Source: Megalopta genalis (Eukaryota; Arthropoda; Insecta; Hymenoptera; Halictidae). From it: DNA of 64,000 nucleotides. The stretch covers positions 10,698,462 through 10,762,461 of the forward strand of contig NC_135021.1 of assembly GCF_051020955.1 (NCBI RefSeq), written 5' to 3'. Both the position numbers and the translations under genes were made by a program. A model generated the notes under the pieces. It did not search any database and had not been told where the DNA came from. It saw only the letters and a list, made by a program, of their open reading frames with translations. Positions 1 to 12,099 of the stretch are shown here, in pieces; position 1 is the stretch's first letter; each line of letters starts with the position of its first letter.

Positions 1-184
1 CAAAAAACAGTGACCAATGAGAGATCAGCTGGCGCGAGGCGCTGAAGCCCGGTTCCCCTCATGTCAGTCGAGTTCATCATTCATTGGTCACTGTTTTTCG
101 TTAATAACTCGTAAACAAAGCCGCGGATTGCATTTTCGTTAAGGAAAAAATTACTTGAAATGATCTCAGGAATCACCTTGTCCT
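1..184. mobile_element. CCAAT-palindrome MITE, cut by the window edge
   Basis: The right-hand part of a palindromic miniature element. It holds GACCAATGAGAG and its inverse CATTGGTCACTG about 75 bases apart, followed by the inner-end block shared with the other copies (TTAATAACTCGTAAAC, GCCGCGGATTGCATTTTC, AAGGAAAAAATTACTT). The matching left half lies outside the window. No coding capacity. Related copies lie at 4123, 10508, 32182, 37136 and 43141. Confidence 0.8.
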
Positions 185-745
185 TCTAAATATACAGTTC
201 TTTTTAACTATTCTAGTAACATATTTATATCATATCCTGAAGTATCATATCCTGAAGATGTTTAATAATATCTTTTAGTAATTTCACTGTATGAACAGTA
301 ATATATTGTCACACACATCCTAAATATACAGCTCTTTTTAGTTGTTCTACTAAGATAGTTACAATAGTGTACTTTCAATTCCTGAAGATGTTTAGAAATG
401 TCTCCTAGTAATTTCACTATATGGATAGTAACATTGTCATTCGAACTATGCAGTTTTTTAAATTATTTTACTAACATAGTTCTTTTACGATATTTCCAAG
501 TCCCGAAAATATTTGACATCTTTTATAAATATAAAATAAGCAGTTTTTTTCATTATTCTACTAACATAGTCATTTTATTAATTAATTTTTGGAATTTCCG
601 AAAATGTTCAGCAATATCTTTTAATAATTTCTCTGTATGACTCATAACATCGTCAATATATAAAATATGCAGTTCTTTTTTATTATTTTCCTAACATACT
701 TCGTTTAATGTTCCTTCGATTCCCGAATATATCGATATCAATCAA
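185..745. repeat. tandem repeat, ~130-bp unit, about 4 units
   Basis: Diverged units begin with a block like AAATATACAGTTCTTTTT and continue with CTACTAACATAGT, then CCTGAAGATGTTTA and TTTTAGTAATTTCACT. Starts are near 186, 319, 447, 528 and 659; one unit is shortened. AT-rich, no coding sense. The short open frame across it follows the repeat and is not a gene. Confidence 0.7.
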
Positions 746-1470
746 ACAGCCCAGTCTCTTCTTAACTCCAGTCATTTTTAGGGTGTCATACAATTCTGCC
801 GAACAGTATAGCGCGACTTTCCCAAACAATGATCGAGAGGTTCGACTTCCTCGAGGAAGACAGATGCGGCGAGACTTGTTTGAGCTTCCTCATCTCGGAT
901 CTGTTGTCCTTCCGTTTCCACAGTTTCCTCCCCCGACCCCTCCTCTTCCCGGCTAATGTGGGAAACCTGTAATGTGTTTACGAACCCGGACGATAATGAA
1001 AATATGACACCCGGCTCGCGATGATGGACTGTAATCGCGATTAGCTCGGACGTGCCGCGGGAATAATTGATTCCCGAGGTAGTAGGCGCCGGAACTCGGG
1101 CGAGCTCTTCTTTCGTCTTGGAGCACCTGCCATAGTCGCATCATCGGCGTTAATCCTTGCGTCGATGAGCTAATTGCTCGGGACTTCCACGGGAAAACGA
1201 TACGGACGCTGATTTACGCAAATGGAGGGCCGATTTCACTTTGCTGATATCGAGACGACGATTGCCAGTGTTTTCTGTCACAATAATCTTCCTGGATTCA
1301 ATTCGGAACGATAACGTGCGAAACGTGCAGAACGATTGCGCATCGTCGATACAAAAGTCTGGTAATTACTTCAGAAATATTCTCGATCAGCAAAGCAAAG
1401 AAAATTGTTGTTGTTGAGGCGAATTGTTGAATGTCTGCACTAATATTTTCGATCTAATAAAATTACTGCA
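746..1470. other. unassigned, partly CpG-rich
   Basis: A block of about 50 percent GC with scattered CpG and no recognisable coding, RNA or repeat signature. Short open frames on both strands are of the size expected by chance. Confidence 0.5.
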
Positions 1471-1471
1471 A

Positions 1472-2474
1472 GATTAGGCTGCAAGGTTTTATGCAAAATA
1501 ACAATTTTCTAGCTCTATTCTTAGAAACAGAAATTAAATGAAAATGTGTTTCGTCTTTTAATCATTTTAATAAAGCAAAGAGGAGAAAGCAATGTTTTAA
1601 CATTTTTCTAATACGTTTACATATTAAGTTATTAGATATTAATGTTTACATATACAGGGTGTTACGCCTAACTAAAAACAGTGAAATATCTCGAAATAGA
1701 TCGAAGCTACGAAAATAATATTTATACAAAAAGTGTTCAGTATAAAGAGATGTTTTAGATAGTATCACAACAATTTTTTGAATTTACCACATAATGGTAA
1801 ATGATATTTCAAGGTCAAGTTGATTTTTTTAAACGGGACCATATATATTTTTAGTCATATTACGATAGTCATATTATGATGTCTTATTGTGTTATTCTGA
1901 TGTCTTCACCAGCCAAATCGTTGTTCTAAGGCTTAGTTTCAGTCGCTTTCTTGGTTACCGTAGAAGGATTTCGGTTTGATGAAATACATCTACGATTTTA
2001 CGTATTACCGAAACTGCAGGTGTTAGTTTGTTCGGATATCGCCTATGAAATTCGTCCCTCACTTGTCGGTATGAATTAAAATCGTCACCTCTTAGTCAAA
2101 CTTATTTCGATTTTTTCCTGTATGATTATCTGAAAGAAATAATACAAGATTGTATTCGTATTGAAACCAGCTATTGTAGTATGACTAAAATAATGTATGG
2201 TCCTATTAAAAAAAAACAACATGACCGTGAAATATCATTCACCATTATGTGAATAAAAAAATTATTGATACTACCTAAAACATCTCAAACACTCAAACTC
2301 AAAACATCTAAAACATCTTTATACTGAACACTTTTTGTATAAACATTGTTTTCGTAGCTTCGATCTGTTTCGAGATATTTCACTGTTCTCAGTTAGGCGT
2401 AACACCCTGTACGTTTACATATTATATAAATTTATCCAATCATTTTTATCACGAATGCATCAAATCCGCAGTTT
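1472..2474 (-). mobile_element. R200 copy split by a nested element
   Basis: The left part (1472-1654) starts with GGCTGCAAGGTTTTATGC and contains the GATGAAAATATGTTTC-like core seen in other minus-orientation R200 copies (here ATGAAAATGTGTTTCGTC). The right part (2410-2474) ends with GAATGCATCAAATCCGCAG. The two are separated by a 755-bp TA-flanked element. Without the insert the copy is about 245 bp. Confidence 0.7.
1655..2409. mobile_element. TA-flanked long-inverted-repeat element, 755 bp
   Basis: It begins CAGGGTGTTACGCCTAACT and ends with the inverse AGTTAGGCGTAACACCCTG, and TA stands on both sides (1653-1654, 2410-2411), as for Tc1/mariner insertions. The inverted repeats run inward about 200 bp each, through AAATATCTCGAAA and the CTTTTTGTATAAA region. 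No transposase is seen in the middle, so it is non-autonomous. Confidence 0.82.
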
Positions 2475-2487
2475 ATTTATTACATAA

Positions 2488-2890
2488 ATCAATAAAAATT
2501 TAATTTAGTACTATACCTAATTATCAGTGAAAATTTAATTTAGTACTATACTTAATTGTCAATAAAAATTTAATTTAGTACTATACCTAATTATCAGTAA
2601 AAATTTAATTTAGTACTATACTTAATTGTCAGTAAAAATTTAATTTAGTACTATACCTAATTATCAGTAAAAAATCAATTTAATACTGTACCTAATTATC
2701 AGTAAAAATTCAATTTAATACTGTACCTAATTATCAGTAAAAATTCAATTTAATACTATACTTCATCAGTAAAAATTTAATTTAGTACTATACCTAATTA
2801 TCAGTAAAAATTCTCTCAACTTAATACCATACTTCATCAGTAAAAATTTAATTTAGTACTATACCTAATTATCAGTAATACCTAATAATT
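2488..2890. repeat. minisatellite, ~35-bp unit, about 11 copies
   Basis: Copies of TAAAAATTTAATTTAGTACTA followed by TACCTAATTATCAG. Two subtypes alternate: ATTTAGTACTATACC and ATTTAATACTGTACC. Some units are shortened to CTTCATCAG. Confidence 0.9.
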
Positions 2891-3578
2891 TTATAATAAA
2901 CTAATAATAAATAACCTAAGCATATCTGTATCTTGAATTACACATCTAAAAATCCAAAAGAATTGTTAAAGAAGTTTCACTTACAAGTTCCCTCATAATT
3001 AAAACAAGAACGATTTCAATATTCGTGCTCACATGCAAAAGAAGCTCAATAACTGCTAAAATCGTATGAAATGGATGCTCGATCATAGCAATCAAGGAAC
3101 ACGCGATAAACAGACTCTCATTCGGGCTGAACCGCCCTAGGAACAGAAGCTTGTTCTCGTAAACATCTTGCCACCCCGGCGCATGGTGCGAGAGGGCATC
3201 ATCGACACTCTTCTCCGGTTTTTATCGTAGCACGAGCTCAGCCACCAGTAGCAACAGGCAGTACGTGTCCCCGTTGTTTCCTTTTTTCTCCTCTTTTCCT
3301 CCGTGCTGCTCTTCCAGCTCTTGATCGCGATCATTGCATCGACACTTTCTAGCTCAATGGCGCGGGAAAAATGCCGGGGTCGCGCAATTCATCGACACGT
3401 AGAAATAAATGGGGACCGACCCGATAGGAACTGTGCTAGGACGTCGAAGGTCTGCAAAGAGGACGGCGTGATCTCTCTTCTGTCTCTGCTTTCTTCCGGC
3501 TTAGAATCATTTTGATCATTCTGTCGCGTTGGACTCTCTAAATTTTCTACGGTTACGTTGATCGGCGTTTCTTCATTT
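2891..3578. other. unassigned
   Basis: AT-rich to 3100, then about 50 percent GC to 3540. Short frames of 65-70 codons overlap on opposite strands and show no domain. Nothing else seen. Confidence 0.5.
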
Positions 3579-4125
3579 TTAACCCGTTAACTGCTACGTT
3601 TATCCCCATTTGGGGATTTTGGAAATTTACGTACACCACTTGGCGCGAAAAATATGTCAGGTGCAAGTGACAGTTTAATGTCATTTTATACATATCAGTA
3701 GATATTGTTTATAGCAGACGGTGTGTATTTTGTGTTTCGTTTCTTTTCAACAAGTGAATCAATTTGGAAATCATCTGTGAGTTGAACATAGCAAAATTAT
3801 CATATTTGAAGCATGATAATTTTGTTGTGTTCAGCTCACAGATGATTTTAATTAAATACCATACATAAATATGTAATTTAGAGGCTATAGTAACTATGTA
3901 TTACTTTCTCAGTCTTTTGTTTTTCATACAATAAAAAGAAATTTTTCTTTCTTTCTGTTCATGTTCATTTTTTTCTTTTTGATCAAATGTAAAATATTTT
4001 AACAACGAAACATAATTTGAATATAATTATATTATTACACAACATTTTGTGTATATACATAACTTAAAATAACATTAAAAAAAATTTAAATTAACAATAA
4101 AAAATAAAATTTGGCAGTTAAACAG
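3579..4125. mobile_element. TTAA-type MITE with end hairpin
   Basis: The left end reads TTAACCCGTTAACTGCTACG. It is followed at 3602-3617 by a perfect 7-bp-arm hairpin, ATCCCCA-TT-TGGGGAT. The right end is a degenerate inverse, TGGCAGTTAAACAG (about 4112-4125). The interior is AT-rich and non-coding and contains a separate long hairpin at 3768-3848. It resembles piggyBac-type miniature elements by its TTAA edge. The right border touches a CCAAT-family fragment and its exact edge is uncertain. Confidence 0.6.
3768..3848. other. long near-perfect hairpin (36-bp arms, 9-base loop)
   Basis: Arms 3768-3803 and 3813-3848 pair at 33 of 36 positions by eye, with loop 3804-3812 (ATTTGAAGC). It lies inside the TTAA element. 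It could be a foldback remnant or a source of a small hairpin RNA; the sequence does not match any microRNA I recognise. Confidence 0.75.
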
Positions 4126-4219
4126 AGCTGCGGATTTCATTTTTACTAAAGAAAAAGTTGCTTCAAATGACCTCATGCTTCATTTCCCAACCGTACAACA
4201 ATTTTTGGACACCTTGTAT
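4123..4219. mobile_element. CCAAT-palindrome MITE, right-end fragment
   Basis: GAGCTGCGGATTTCATTTT, AAGAAAAAGTTGCTTCAAA and GACCTCA match the right arm of the family, and TTTTTGGACACCTTGTATA is its outer end. The palindromic centre and the left arm are missing. Confidence 0.7.
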
Positions 4220-4620
4220 AACACAGTCATTACCGGCACGTGTTTACGTCTCGAGAGCTGTACAACAAGAACGTGCACATGACAACATATAATATCACCG
4301 CTAGGCACGCACACATGCATACGTCGCACGAATGTCATAAGAGGCATTCAAATCATAATATAATATGTACTTACGAATTCGGTACGGAACAGATTAAGAG
4401 ATACGATTAGCACAGAAACTAATGTTCTAACAATGTTTAGTATCTATTGTTGTTTAAAAGGATAGTGACAGTGTTTTAAATATACAATATAAAACATGAA
4501 TAATATAAATATAAATGAAATATAATTGAATCTAAGATCGTCGCATTGCAAATAATTTAAAAAGGACACGAGAACAGTGACAATATTTTGTAAGATCGTG
4601 ATATGATATAACGATAATTA
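4220..4620. other. unassigned, AT-rich
   Basis: No coding, RNA or repeat signature recognised. Confidence 0.5.
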
Positions 4621-4718
4621 TACTATGAGCTTTATTTATACATATATATTTATATATATTATATTATATATATTATTATTATATTATATTAATATAATTA
4701 TTATTATATAATTATTAT

Positions 4719-4795
<77 letters not shown>
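4621..4795. repeat. AT microsatellite
   Basis: Runs of ATATAT and ATTATT, ending in a pure (TA)n tract of roughly 60 bases near 4731-4791. Confidence 0.95.
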
Positions 4796-4797
<2 letters not shown>

Positions 4798-5390
4798 GCT
4801 TTATTATGACAAAAATAGCTGCAATGTAAAATAGTAAAAATACTAACAAAAAGTTGAACCAGCGTCCTACTGGGAACGATTTAACACGTTAAGTTCCGAA
4901 TATTAACACGAAAAATTCACACAATATGAAAGTCAATTAATGAAACTGAAACTAGAAAGTGAAAATTTACCATAGGAAATATAGATTCAGCTATTTTGTA
5001 TTCTACAAATCCTAGTAATATTCAATTTGTTCAATATATTACAATTAAAATAAATTTCAAAAACCTAGTTAAAAACTAGTGTCACCCCCATACGTGACTC
5101 ACGCGGCATTGAAAATATTAAATTTGTCATTGAAAGTCTATAATATCCTCTTGCTTATTAATAGTAAAATTGTTATACGTTATTTATATTACGTTGTCCA
5201 TTATGTTATGCATTTATATTATGTTATCCATTGTTATATGTCAATGGTCAGAAAAGACCAAGTTACATTCAATTTACCTGCAAAGATATGCTCTCCTTGG
5301 TAAACAATAAAAATTTAAAACAGTTTCAATCATTGAAAGCACTTATGTCGATGGCCAGGTACCTAGGTTCTTCTATTTGCTTTGAAAGCT
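4796..5390. other. unassigned; possible R200 fragment at its start
   Basis: The block at 4799-4860 (TTTATTATGACAAAAATAGCTG, then GTAAAATAGTAAAAATAC and AAAAAGTTGAA) resembles the sequence inside the R200 copies at 14156 and 29965. The rest is AT-rich with no recognisable feature. Confidence 0.4.
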
Positions 5391-5560
5391 TATATATATA
5401 ATATATCAATAATGTTGCTATAATATACTAATATAATAGCTATAATGTACTAATGCTAATAATGCTATAATGTACTAATGCTAATAATGCTATAATGTAC
5501 TAATGCTAATAATGCTATAATATACTAATATAATACTAATATAATGTTGCTAAATATATC
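5391..5560. repeat. ~25-bp minisatellite
   Basis: Repeats of CTATAATGTACTAATG and CTAATAATG, grading into shorter TAATATAA units at both ends. Confidence 0.85.
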
Positions 5561-5599
5561 CTGTATATATATCCTCTTGTTCATCAATAGCAACATTCC

Positions 5600-6480
5600 T
5601 ATATACTTCTATCGTCTAGAATGATTTTAAATTAATTGATGTTTGGAATATCCCATGTTACGAAAAGCCATCAAAATGGCTCTGGCTTCACAAACTCTCG
5701 CTGGAGATAATTTTTCTTTCGCACGAAGAACCGCGCAATCAGTGAAAACGGCACTCGCCAGGAAGTTCATTAACGCACCGGCCGGAAAAGCTGACGAGAA
5801 TCGCGGCTGCGTAGGGCGAGATGGATCGAACACATCGATGATTCGACTGCCCCAAAGCCATTGAAAGTTTCGGGGTGTATTGAGTAAACGGGTATTGAGC
5901 CCGCGGCATATGTGCGATCCCCTTTTTCCATCCGTGCTCGTCAAATCTTGGTCCTCCGTTCGCTCCACCGTATTATGCAGAAAACTTCATTGTTGGACCT
6001 CAATGGCGCGGAGAAGGTGGGGCTCGATCCCCGGACATTTTCGTTTTACATAACTCCGACAGAATTGCCGGTGGGACGGGATATACGGTCCCACGAAAAA
6101 TTTCGCACCCGATTCCGAACGATGTCCATCCCGAGGATAGAATATCCGCTAAGTACGGCGTCGATATTACCGCGCCACCTCCTCCATTCAACGGCGAAAT
6201 TGGAACTTTGAATCGCGATTTGCGACCCGGTCTGCCCACCGAGCGGACGGTCTTATTGTTGCTGTAAAATCCAGCAGCTCTCAACTTCCATTAAACCCAA
6301 TTGTTCCAGGGTTTTGTTCGTCATGGATATTTTTCTGTTTCTGAAAATTATGTCACCGACGTTGGCTGGCTCTGGTCGACATCGTAATTTTATTATTATT
6401 TCTTGGGCGCGAGTGCTCTTTCTTCATTCTTCTTCTGCTTCGTCAGCGAGTGTGCGATACTGGTGAATCATTGTTAATGT
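5600..6480. other. CpG-rich unassigned block
   Basis: About 50 percent GC. Open frames of 73-113 codons overlap on both strands, which is typical of stop-poor TCG-rich DNA and not of a real gene. No domain, splice-supported exon or RNA recognised. Confidence 0.45.
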
Positions 6481-6484
6481 CGTT

Positions 6485-6650
6485 ATATCAATATATATAA
6501 TATCGATATATTGATATATAATAATATCATTCATATATATTGATAAATAAGATGATTTGATTAATATCAATAATAGCAAACGAATCATCGAATTATTCAA
6601 TGATTCAATGATTTATTGAATTATTCAATTATCATTGAATTTTATTGTAT
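6485..6650. repeat. AT-rich low-complexity tract
   Basis: ATATCAATATATATA blocks followed by repeated ATTGAATTATTCAATGATTC. Confidence 0.8.
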
Positions 6651-6887
6651 TTTTACTCATTTGTACCACTTATTAGTTCGCTAGCAAAAGTGTTCTAGTT
6701 TTGCTTTTGTAATTGTTTTCACTTTTTTTAAGTGACTGTCTAGTATAGATGAATTATTGTTCTCACTATTTGGCTCGACAAAAGTCTTTATACGTACGAT
6801 ATTTTATTAAATCCAAACAAAGTTTTAATCTTTTAAAAAATCTTTTAAAAATGTTAACGATTGGATGTATCTTTCCTTTAATTTTTG

Positions 6888-7345
6888 TATCCTATCTAAT
6901 TGTGCAATACACCAAAAACATTCTACTTATTTCCCGAATTAACAACAGCCTTTACAATTACAGTATTTTATCAAATACACAGAACAGGGTTCTAAAAGTT
7001 GTAATGGACAGAAGTACTCTCCTTTAATCCTTGCATTCTTGTCCTCTTTATAAAATAATTGTGCAATACATAAAAAACATTCTAATTATTTCCCGAATTG
7101 ACAACAGCCTTTATAATTACAGTATTTTATCAAATACAGAGAACATGGTCCTAAAAGTTTTAATGGACAGAAGTACTCTCCTTTAATCCTTGCATTCTTC
7201 TTCTCTTTTTAAAATAATTGTGCAATACACAAAAAATATTCTAATTATTTCCCGAATTAACAACCGCCTTTATTACCTTAATTTTGTTCATCCCTGTTCT
7301 CTTTTAAAAATAATTATGCAATACATAGAAAGCATTCTAATTATT
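6888..7345. repeat. tandem repeat, ~160-bp unit, about 3 units
   Basis: The block AATTGTGCAATACA...AACATTCTA...ATTATTTCCCGAATT...AACAACAGCCTTTA recurs near 6897, 7058 and 7218, with a shortened one near 7313. The 92-codon open frame across the first unit is part of the repeat and is not called a gene. Confidence 0.85.
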
Positions 7346-7389
7346 CCTTGAACTAACAACAGCTCGCCTAATTACAATAATTAATTGTC

Positions 7390-8160
7390 GAATAAGAAGC
7401 CTATTAGTTTTAATAATCGAGCAAGAATGAATCGTTAGGCATAGTAATTCTCCGCATGCGAGGCAAGGAATTCACTGTTCCAGGCGGTCCGTTCCGAGGA
7501 ATTAATGATTTCGGGAACCATTTGCTTCCCTTTTTTTCTGACAGGTCGGCGCTTTCAGTTCTACCAGACGCCGATAGCGCGTGGAACTATTAAAGAGTTT
7601 TTCCGTCTGCTACCGAAAACGCAGAGGGCCCACCCACGCGGGCGAAATGTATAAATCAGTCGAACGCGAACGATTCTCCACGGACGCAGGACCCATCTGC
7701 TCGAAGAAATTCATTCCTTTTCAGAAATGTCACTGGCGAACGTTATTACGACTGCTTTACATAATTAATTTGATTTATGTTGCCCTGATAAGATGGCATC
7801 TACGTTTCAATAATAATTTTCATACGATTTTTACGTCGCTTCTCTCTCGTACACGGAATGTCTCTTTTTATTATATTGAAATATTGGAGATGGAAGCTGA
7901 ATTATTTTAGGGATTTTATACTTTGACTTTTATTCATTCATTTATTTATTTATCTGTTCTATTTATACGGAGAAGCAAGCCATTAGTATATAAAGAAATA
8001 TACATAAGTTGTTTGTATTTTATGTGGACACTTAACCTAACGGATACTCAATTAAAAATCATGTAAAAGTTAATGTTGGTTTCTACATGACTACAAAAAA
8101 TTTACCAGGTCATTGGAAATTAATTTCGCGAAAAATTTTAATTTTGACATGATGATAACT
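7390..8160. other. unassigned
   Basis: A GC-rich stretch to about 7740, then AT-rich. One 109-codon open frame (7581-7910) shows no recognisable domain. Confidence 0.45.
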
Positions 8161-8162
8161 AG

Positions 8163-8357
8163 ACTGCGAATCTGTATACAAAATTAAATCTAAGTTCATT
8201 GTAAGAAATATAAATTAGATGAAAATATATTTTCGCTTTTAACAATGGTAATCAGTTGAAAATAATATAATAATAACCTTAAATCCTTCTAATGTCTTTA
8301 TAATTTAGTATTTGACCAATTCATTTTTATTATAAATGTATAAAATCCACGATTTAC
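8163..8357 (-). mobile_element. R200 copy
   Basis: Starts AGACTGCGAATCTGTATAC, contains TTAGATGAAAATATATTTTCG and CTTCTAATGTCTTTATA, and ends AAATGTATAAAATCCACG. Both inverted ends are present but diverged. Confidence 0.8.
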
Positions 8358-8359
8358 TA

Positions 8360-8835
8360 ATAAGCATCGCATTACTCATGTAAGATAGAATCACTTTTTT
8401 TTGTGCTATCACATTCATTTAGAATTATTTATCTTGAGTAATTTAATAGCTAATGTCATATAATAATTTTGTAATATTTACTTTAGAGGCCAAGAGCTAT
8501 CTAAGCAACGAATCTAGCAATTACTGACACGAAGAAGACGGTTTCTCGAATCGAGGTCTTAGAAGATGTTTTCTACGGCGAAGAAGATTATCGGGGATGC
8601 GCAGATGTCCGATGGTAGCCACGATATCCGCCTGGCACGCGTTTAAAAGCGTGCCGCGAAAAGTCCGAATAATTTCAATCGACTTAGCAGAGATTTTCGA
8701 TTTTTTGCCGGAGGGCCAACAGATGTGATTTCGAGCACGCTCCAATGAACTTCTCGCTGGCTTTTCATGGTGGACGCGTGCTGCTTTGGATTAATTTTTT
8801 TCTCGGACGTGGCCGACTTGGCACCTTCGGAAATA
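8360..8835. other. unassigned
   Basis: AT-rich to 8500, then about 50 percent GC. A 74-codon frame at 8521-8745 (-) has no recognisable domain. Confidence 0.45.
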
Positions 8836-8839
8836 AAAA

Positions 8840-9410
8840 TAAGTAATCATTTGTTATATTTTTCAAAATATCAACAGTCTGCTTGAATCTGTGCTCAAGA
8901 AATAAGACATAATACAAATATTCCACTATATTATATGATACTAATTAAATATTGTAAATATTACATTGTATTAGGTATATAATATTAATTAAATATTGTA
9001 AATATTACAAATTAAATATTTACACTGTGTTTAATGTATATGAAACCGTATTTAGTATACAGTATTCAATATGAAATATTCAATATAAAATATATATTCA
9101 GTATAATATAATATAATATAAATATATTCAATATAAAATATTTAAAACAAAATATATCCAATATAAAATATATTTAATATGAAATATTCAGTACAGAATA
9201 TTTAATATAAAGTATCCAATATTAAATATTCAATATAAAATATTCAATATAAAATATATATCCAATATAAAAAATATTGAATGCAAAATATTCAGTACAG
9301 AGTATTTAATATAAAGTATTCAATATAAAATATTAAATATACAATAATAAATATAAAATATTCAATACGATTAATCAATATACAATATTCAATATTCAAC
9401 CATGATTCGG
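8840..9410. repeat. degenerate AT minisatellite
   Basis: Many short variants of TATTCAATATAAAATA and TTAATATAAAGTATTC with irregular spacing. Low complexity, no coding sense. Confidence 0.85.
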
Positions 9411-9499
9411 GATAAAGAATGAAATTTCAGCAAAACTTTTATCTCTCTGAGTCAAAAAATAAAATCCTAGAAAAAAAAGACTTAATCTGCCCTATAATT

Positions 9500-10500
9500 A
9501 TCCGCAACATTTTCATCACATTGTATTAATTGTTCTCCCAACATACTCAAACATCGTCCATTTAAACAAAGGCTCTATCACCGCAGAAAATGAAGGTCCC
9601 GAAACGCGGCGAGCTCTGAAAGAAGAAACGTCGACGGAAACCGACTTCAATGGCGATTTTCGCAGCTCGCCACTCTCCTCCGCCGATACCACGAATAAAA
9701 ATTTAAGGCTCGCTTGTAACAAGCTATTAAACCCAGCCCCTGGCCGGGCAAGCAGCTGGGTTTAATTGAAAAAAGGAGGAAAGGCGGTCCGCAACGATCG
9801 CGGAAATATATCAAACTGGGGCGGAAAAGGGGACGGGTCCGCATTAATTGGTGCTTCGCCCGGTAAACGAGCGAACTTTTCCGAGCTGATCAAGTTTCTT
9901 CCTGGATGACGTCGCCTCTCCGGGACGACCCTACTCCACTTTCGAACACGGCAGTCTAATGAAAGAATAAATACTTGATGCGCCGCGGACCTAATTACGT
10001 CGGTAGCCGTTGAGTAAGAACCACGGCGGATGAATCCGTAAGCGCGAGACACGCTCGAACCGTTCGTTCGAGGGGACAAAGCTGGAGGCGACCGATTCTC
10101 ACACTCTAGAGGAGGGATCTTCGAAAAGACTCGATCCTTGAATAATTGATCCTCGCTTGGCTCTACTTTTAAGACCGTCTTTGATTTCTCGCGTGGAAAC
10201 TGCCCGTTTCGAGGAAATTAACGCTTTCTCGATCCTCTGTCGATTTATTGGTCCGCGATACTCGCTGTTCCTTCACTGCAATTTTAACAATTTGACGGTT
10301 TTTTTTAGAAGATGTGTTAGGAATGCTTTCGTGTACTTGCGGAAGCAAGCAGTCACTAAGATATTATTTGTAATTAATAGACGACAAGAGGAGGACGTAG
10401 AAAACAGTAAAAAGATTTAGAGAATTTTAAAGTGTGGCGGCTACCTCCAGACCCGCCAATAGATGGCTCCTCTTCCCGCATGTAACCAATCCGCCTCAAT
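9500..10500. other. CpG-rich unassigned block
   Basis: About 50 percent GC. Overlapping frames of 65-105 codons on the minus strand and 87 on the plus strand show no domain. Nothing else identified. Confidence 0.45.
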
Positions 10501-10507
10501 TTGTATA

Positions 10508-10877
10508 CACAGGGTGTCCCAAAATTATGGTGTTTCCGGGAAATGAGGGGTTCCTGAGGTGATTTGAAGCAACTTTTTCCTTTACAAAAATTTTCTCCGA
10601 GGCATCGTTAACGAATTATTTGATACTTACATACTGACCAATGAGGGGCGAGCACGGTTGGCGCGAAGCGGCCCAGCCAACTAGCGCACGAAGCTCAGTT
10701 CCGCTTATTGGCTCGGCCGCCTAGCGCCAGGCAAGCTCGCCCCTCATTGGTCATTGTTTTTCCTCAATAACTCGTAAACGATGCCTCGGAAAAAGATTTT
10801 GTAAAGGAAAAAGTTACTTCAAATCACCTCAAGAACTCCTCATTTTCCGGAAATACCATAATTTTGGGGCTCCCTGT
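10508..10877. mobile_element. CCAAT-palindrome MITE, full length
   Basis: Outer ends ACAGGGTGTCCCAAAATTATGG and the inverse CCATAATTTTGGGGCTCCCTGT pair almost fully. Inside lie GACCAATGAGGGGCGAG and its inverse, framing a GC-rich centre with GCGCGAAGCGGCC and ATTGGCTCGGCCGCC. This gives four CCAAT cores, two on each strand. No open frame of note. It is the most complete copy with both outer ends. Confidence 0.88.
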
Positions 10878-11059
10878 ATACAGATTCGTCCTTCCTACCG
10901 ACATTCCAACGTCTAAGGCAAGGGCCCGCTAGGATAGCCTTACTGATGAGTCCTCTAGCGGGCCCCGGACGAAACGACTTCTGCCCCTCTCCTTTTCTCC
11001 CAAACATCGTCACGTCAACCACCGTCAAAAGAGCATGGATGTATTACGCTCATCTTATT

Positions 11060-11205
11060 CGAATGATTAATGGAAGAGTGCAATTTCAGTTTAATGATAA
11101 ATCATTTTTATAAGTCGAGAAAATGATGAAACAATGTTTTAATATATTTCCAAAGTCTTTATAGTTTCGTGTTTCATTTATTCATATCGGCGATGAAATC
11201 TGCAC
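11060..11205 (-). mobile_element. R200 fragment
   Basis: AACAATGTTTTAATATATTTCC, AAAGTCTTTATAGTTTCG, TTTCATTTATTCAT and GATGAAATCTGCACA follow the order seen in the right half of minus-orientation R200 copies. The opposite end is not recognisable. Confidence 0.5.
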
Positions 11206-11530
11206 ATTGACAACGATTAGCTGCGTTATTATATTATATCATATCCATCATAAGGAATCGATGCTCGAAATTGTTCCATTTTTCAAGTTTTACAGGAATA
11301 ACTTATAAAAGTGCAAACTTTCATAAATATGAAAAAATTGCTGAAATCATAAAGACTCTTTCAGAGAACATGATTACTTACAGTTCTTAATTCAAGTATA
11401 CCTTATAATGAAAACAGTGAAACGTCGAAATCAAATCAATCTTCTCATTCTCATAAAGCAGCATACAAACTAGAACAATATAAAAGAGCAATGAGCACAA
11501 TCCTGGAACAATCTAGAAGAGAATTTACTA
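11206..11530. other. unassigned, AT-rich
   Basis: No feature recognised. Confidence 0.45.
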
Positions 11531-12070
11531 TTAATCAGTTAGCTGTGGCGCCTCTTTTTCAGAGCGCACACCTATATGTGTCACGAGAATCAAGTAACGA
11601 CGAGTATACTCGTCAAACACAGAATAAATGTCGCTGTTAAAATATTGGATCAGAAAGACGGTATTATTTTATAAAATTAACAATTTTATTACTAATATTT
11701 ACTTATTCACTTAATATTAACATATACTACATATGTACATAATAAACGAAAAACGAAGGAAAAATCAAGTACTTATAAAAGTTACAGATTCAAGGAACGA
11801 TACATAATGGCACTTTGCTCGTCGGACACCAATATCGTGATTCTTTTCTAATCTTATTTTTATAACAATGTAAACACCTTCGTGTAGGATTGGCCTCAAA
11901 ATATTCTAAACATCTTGAAATCTGAAAATATGCTTTTATTTTCACTAAAATTACAATTCAAATAGCCAGTGGCCACTACTTTTTACGCACGACGAATATA
12001 CTCGTCGTGGCACGAAACACTGTCACTTCTTCATGACGAGTATACTCGTCCAACGCAGCTAACTGGTTAA
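11531..12070. mobile_element. TTAA-type MITE with repeated palindrome, 540 bp
   Basis: Ends TTAATCAGTTAGCTGTG and the inverse of TTAACCAGTTAGCTGCG match at 14 of the first 16 positions, and both carry TTAA. The perfect 16-bp palindrome GACGAGTATACTCGTC occurs at 11599-11614 and 12035-12050, with a one-base variant at 11991-12006. The interior is AT-rich and non-coding. Looks like a piggyBac-type non-autonomous element. Confidence 0.85.
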
Positions 12071-12099
12071 AATACCGGTGCAATACCGCATTCAGCAGT

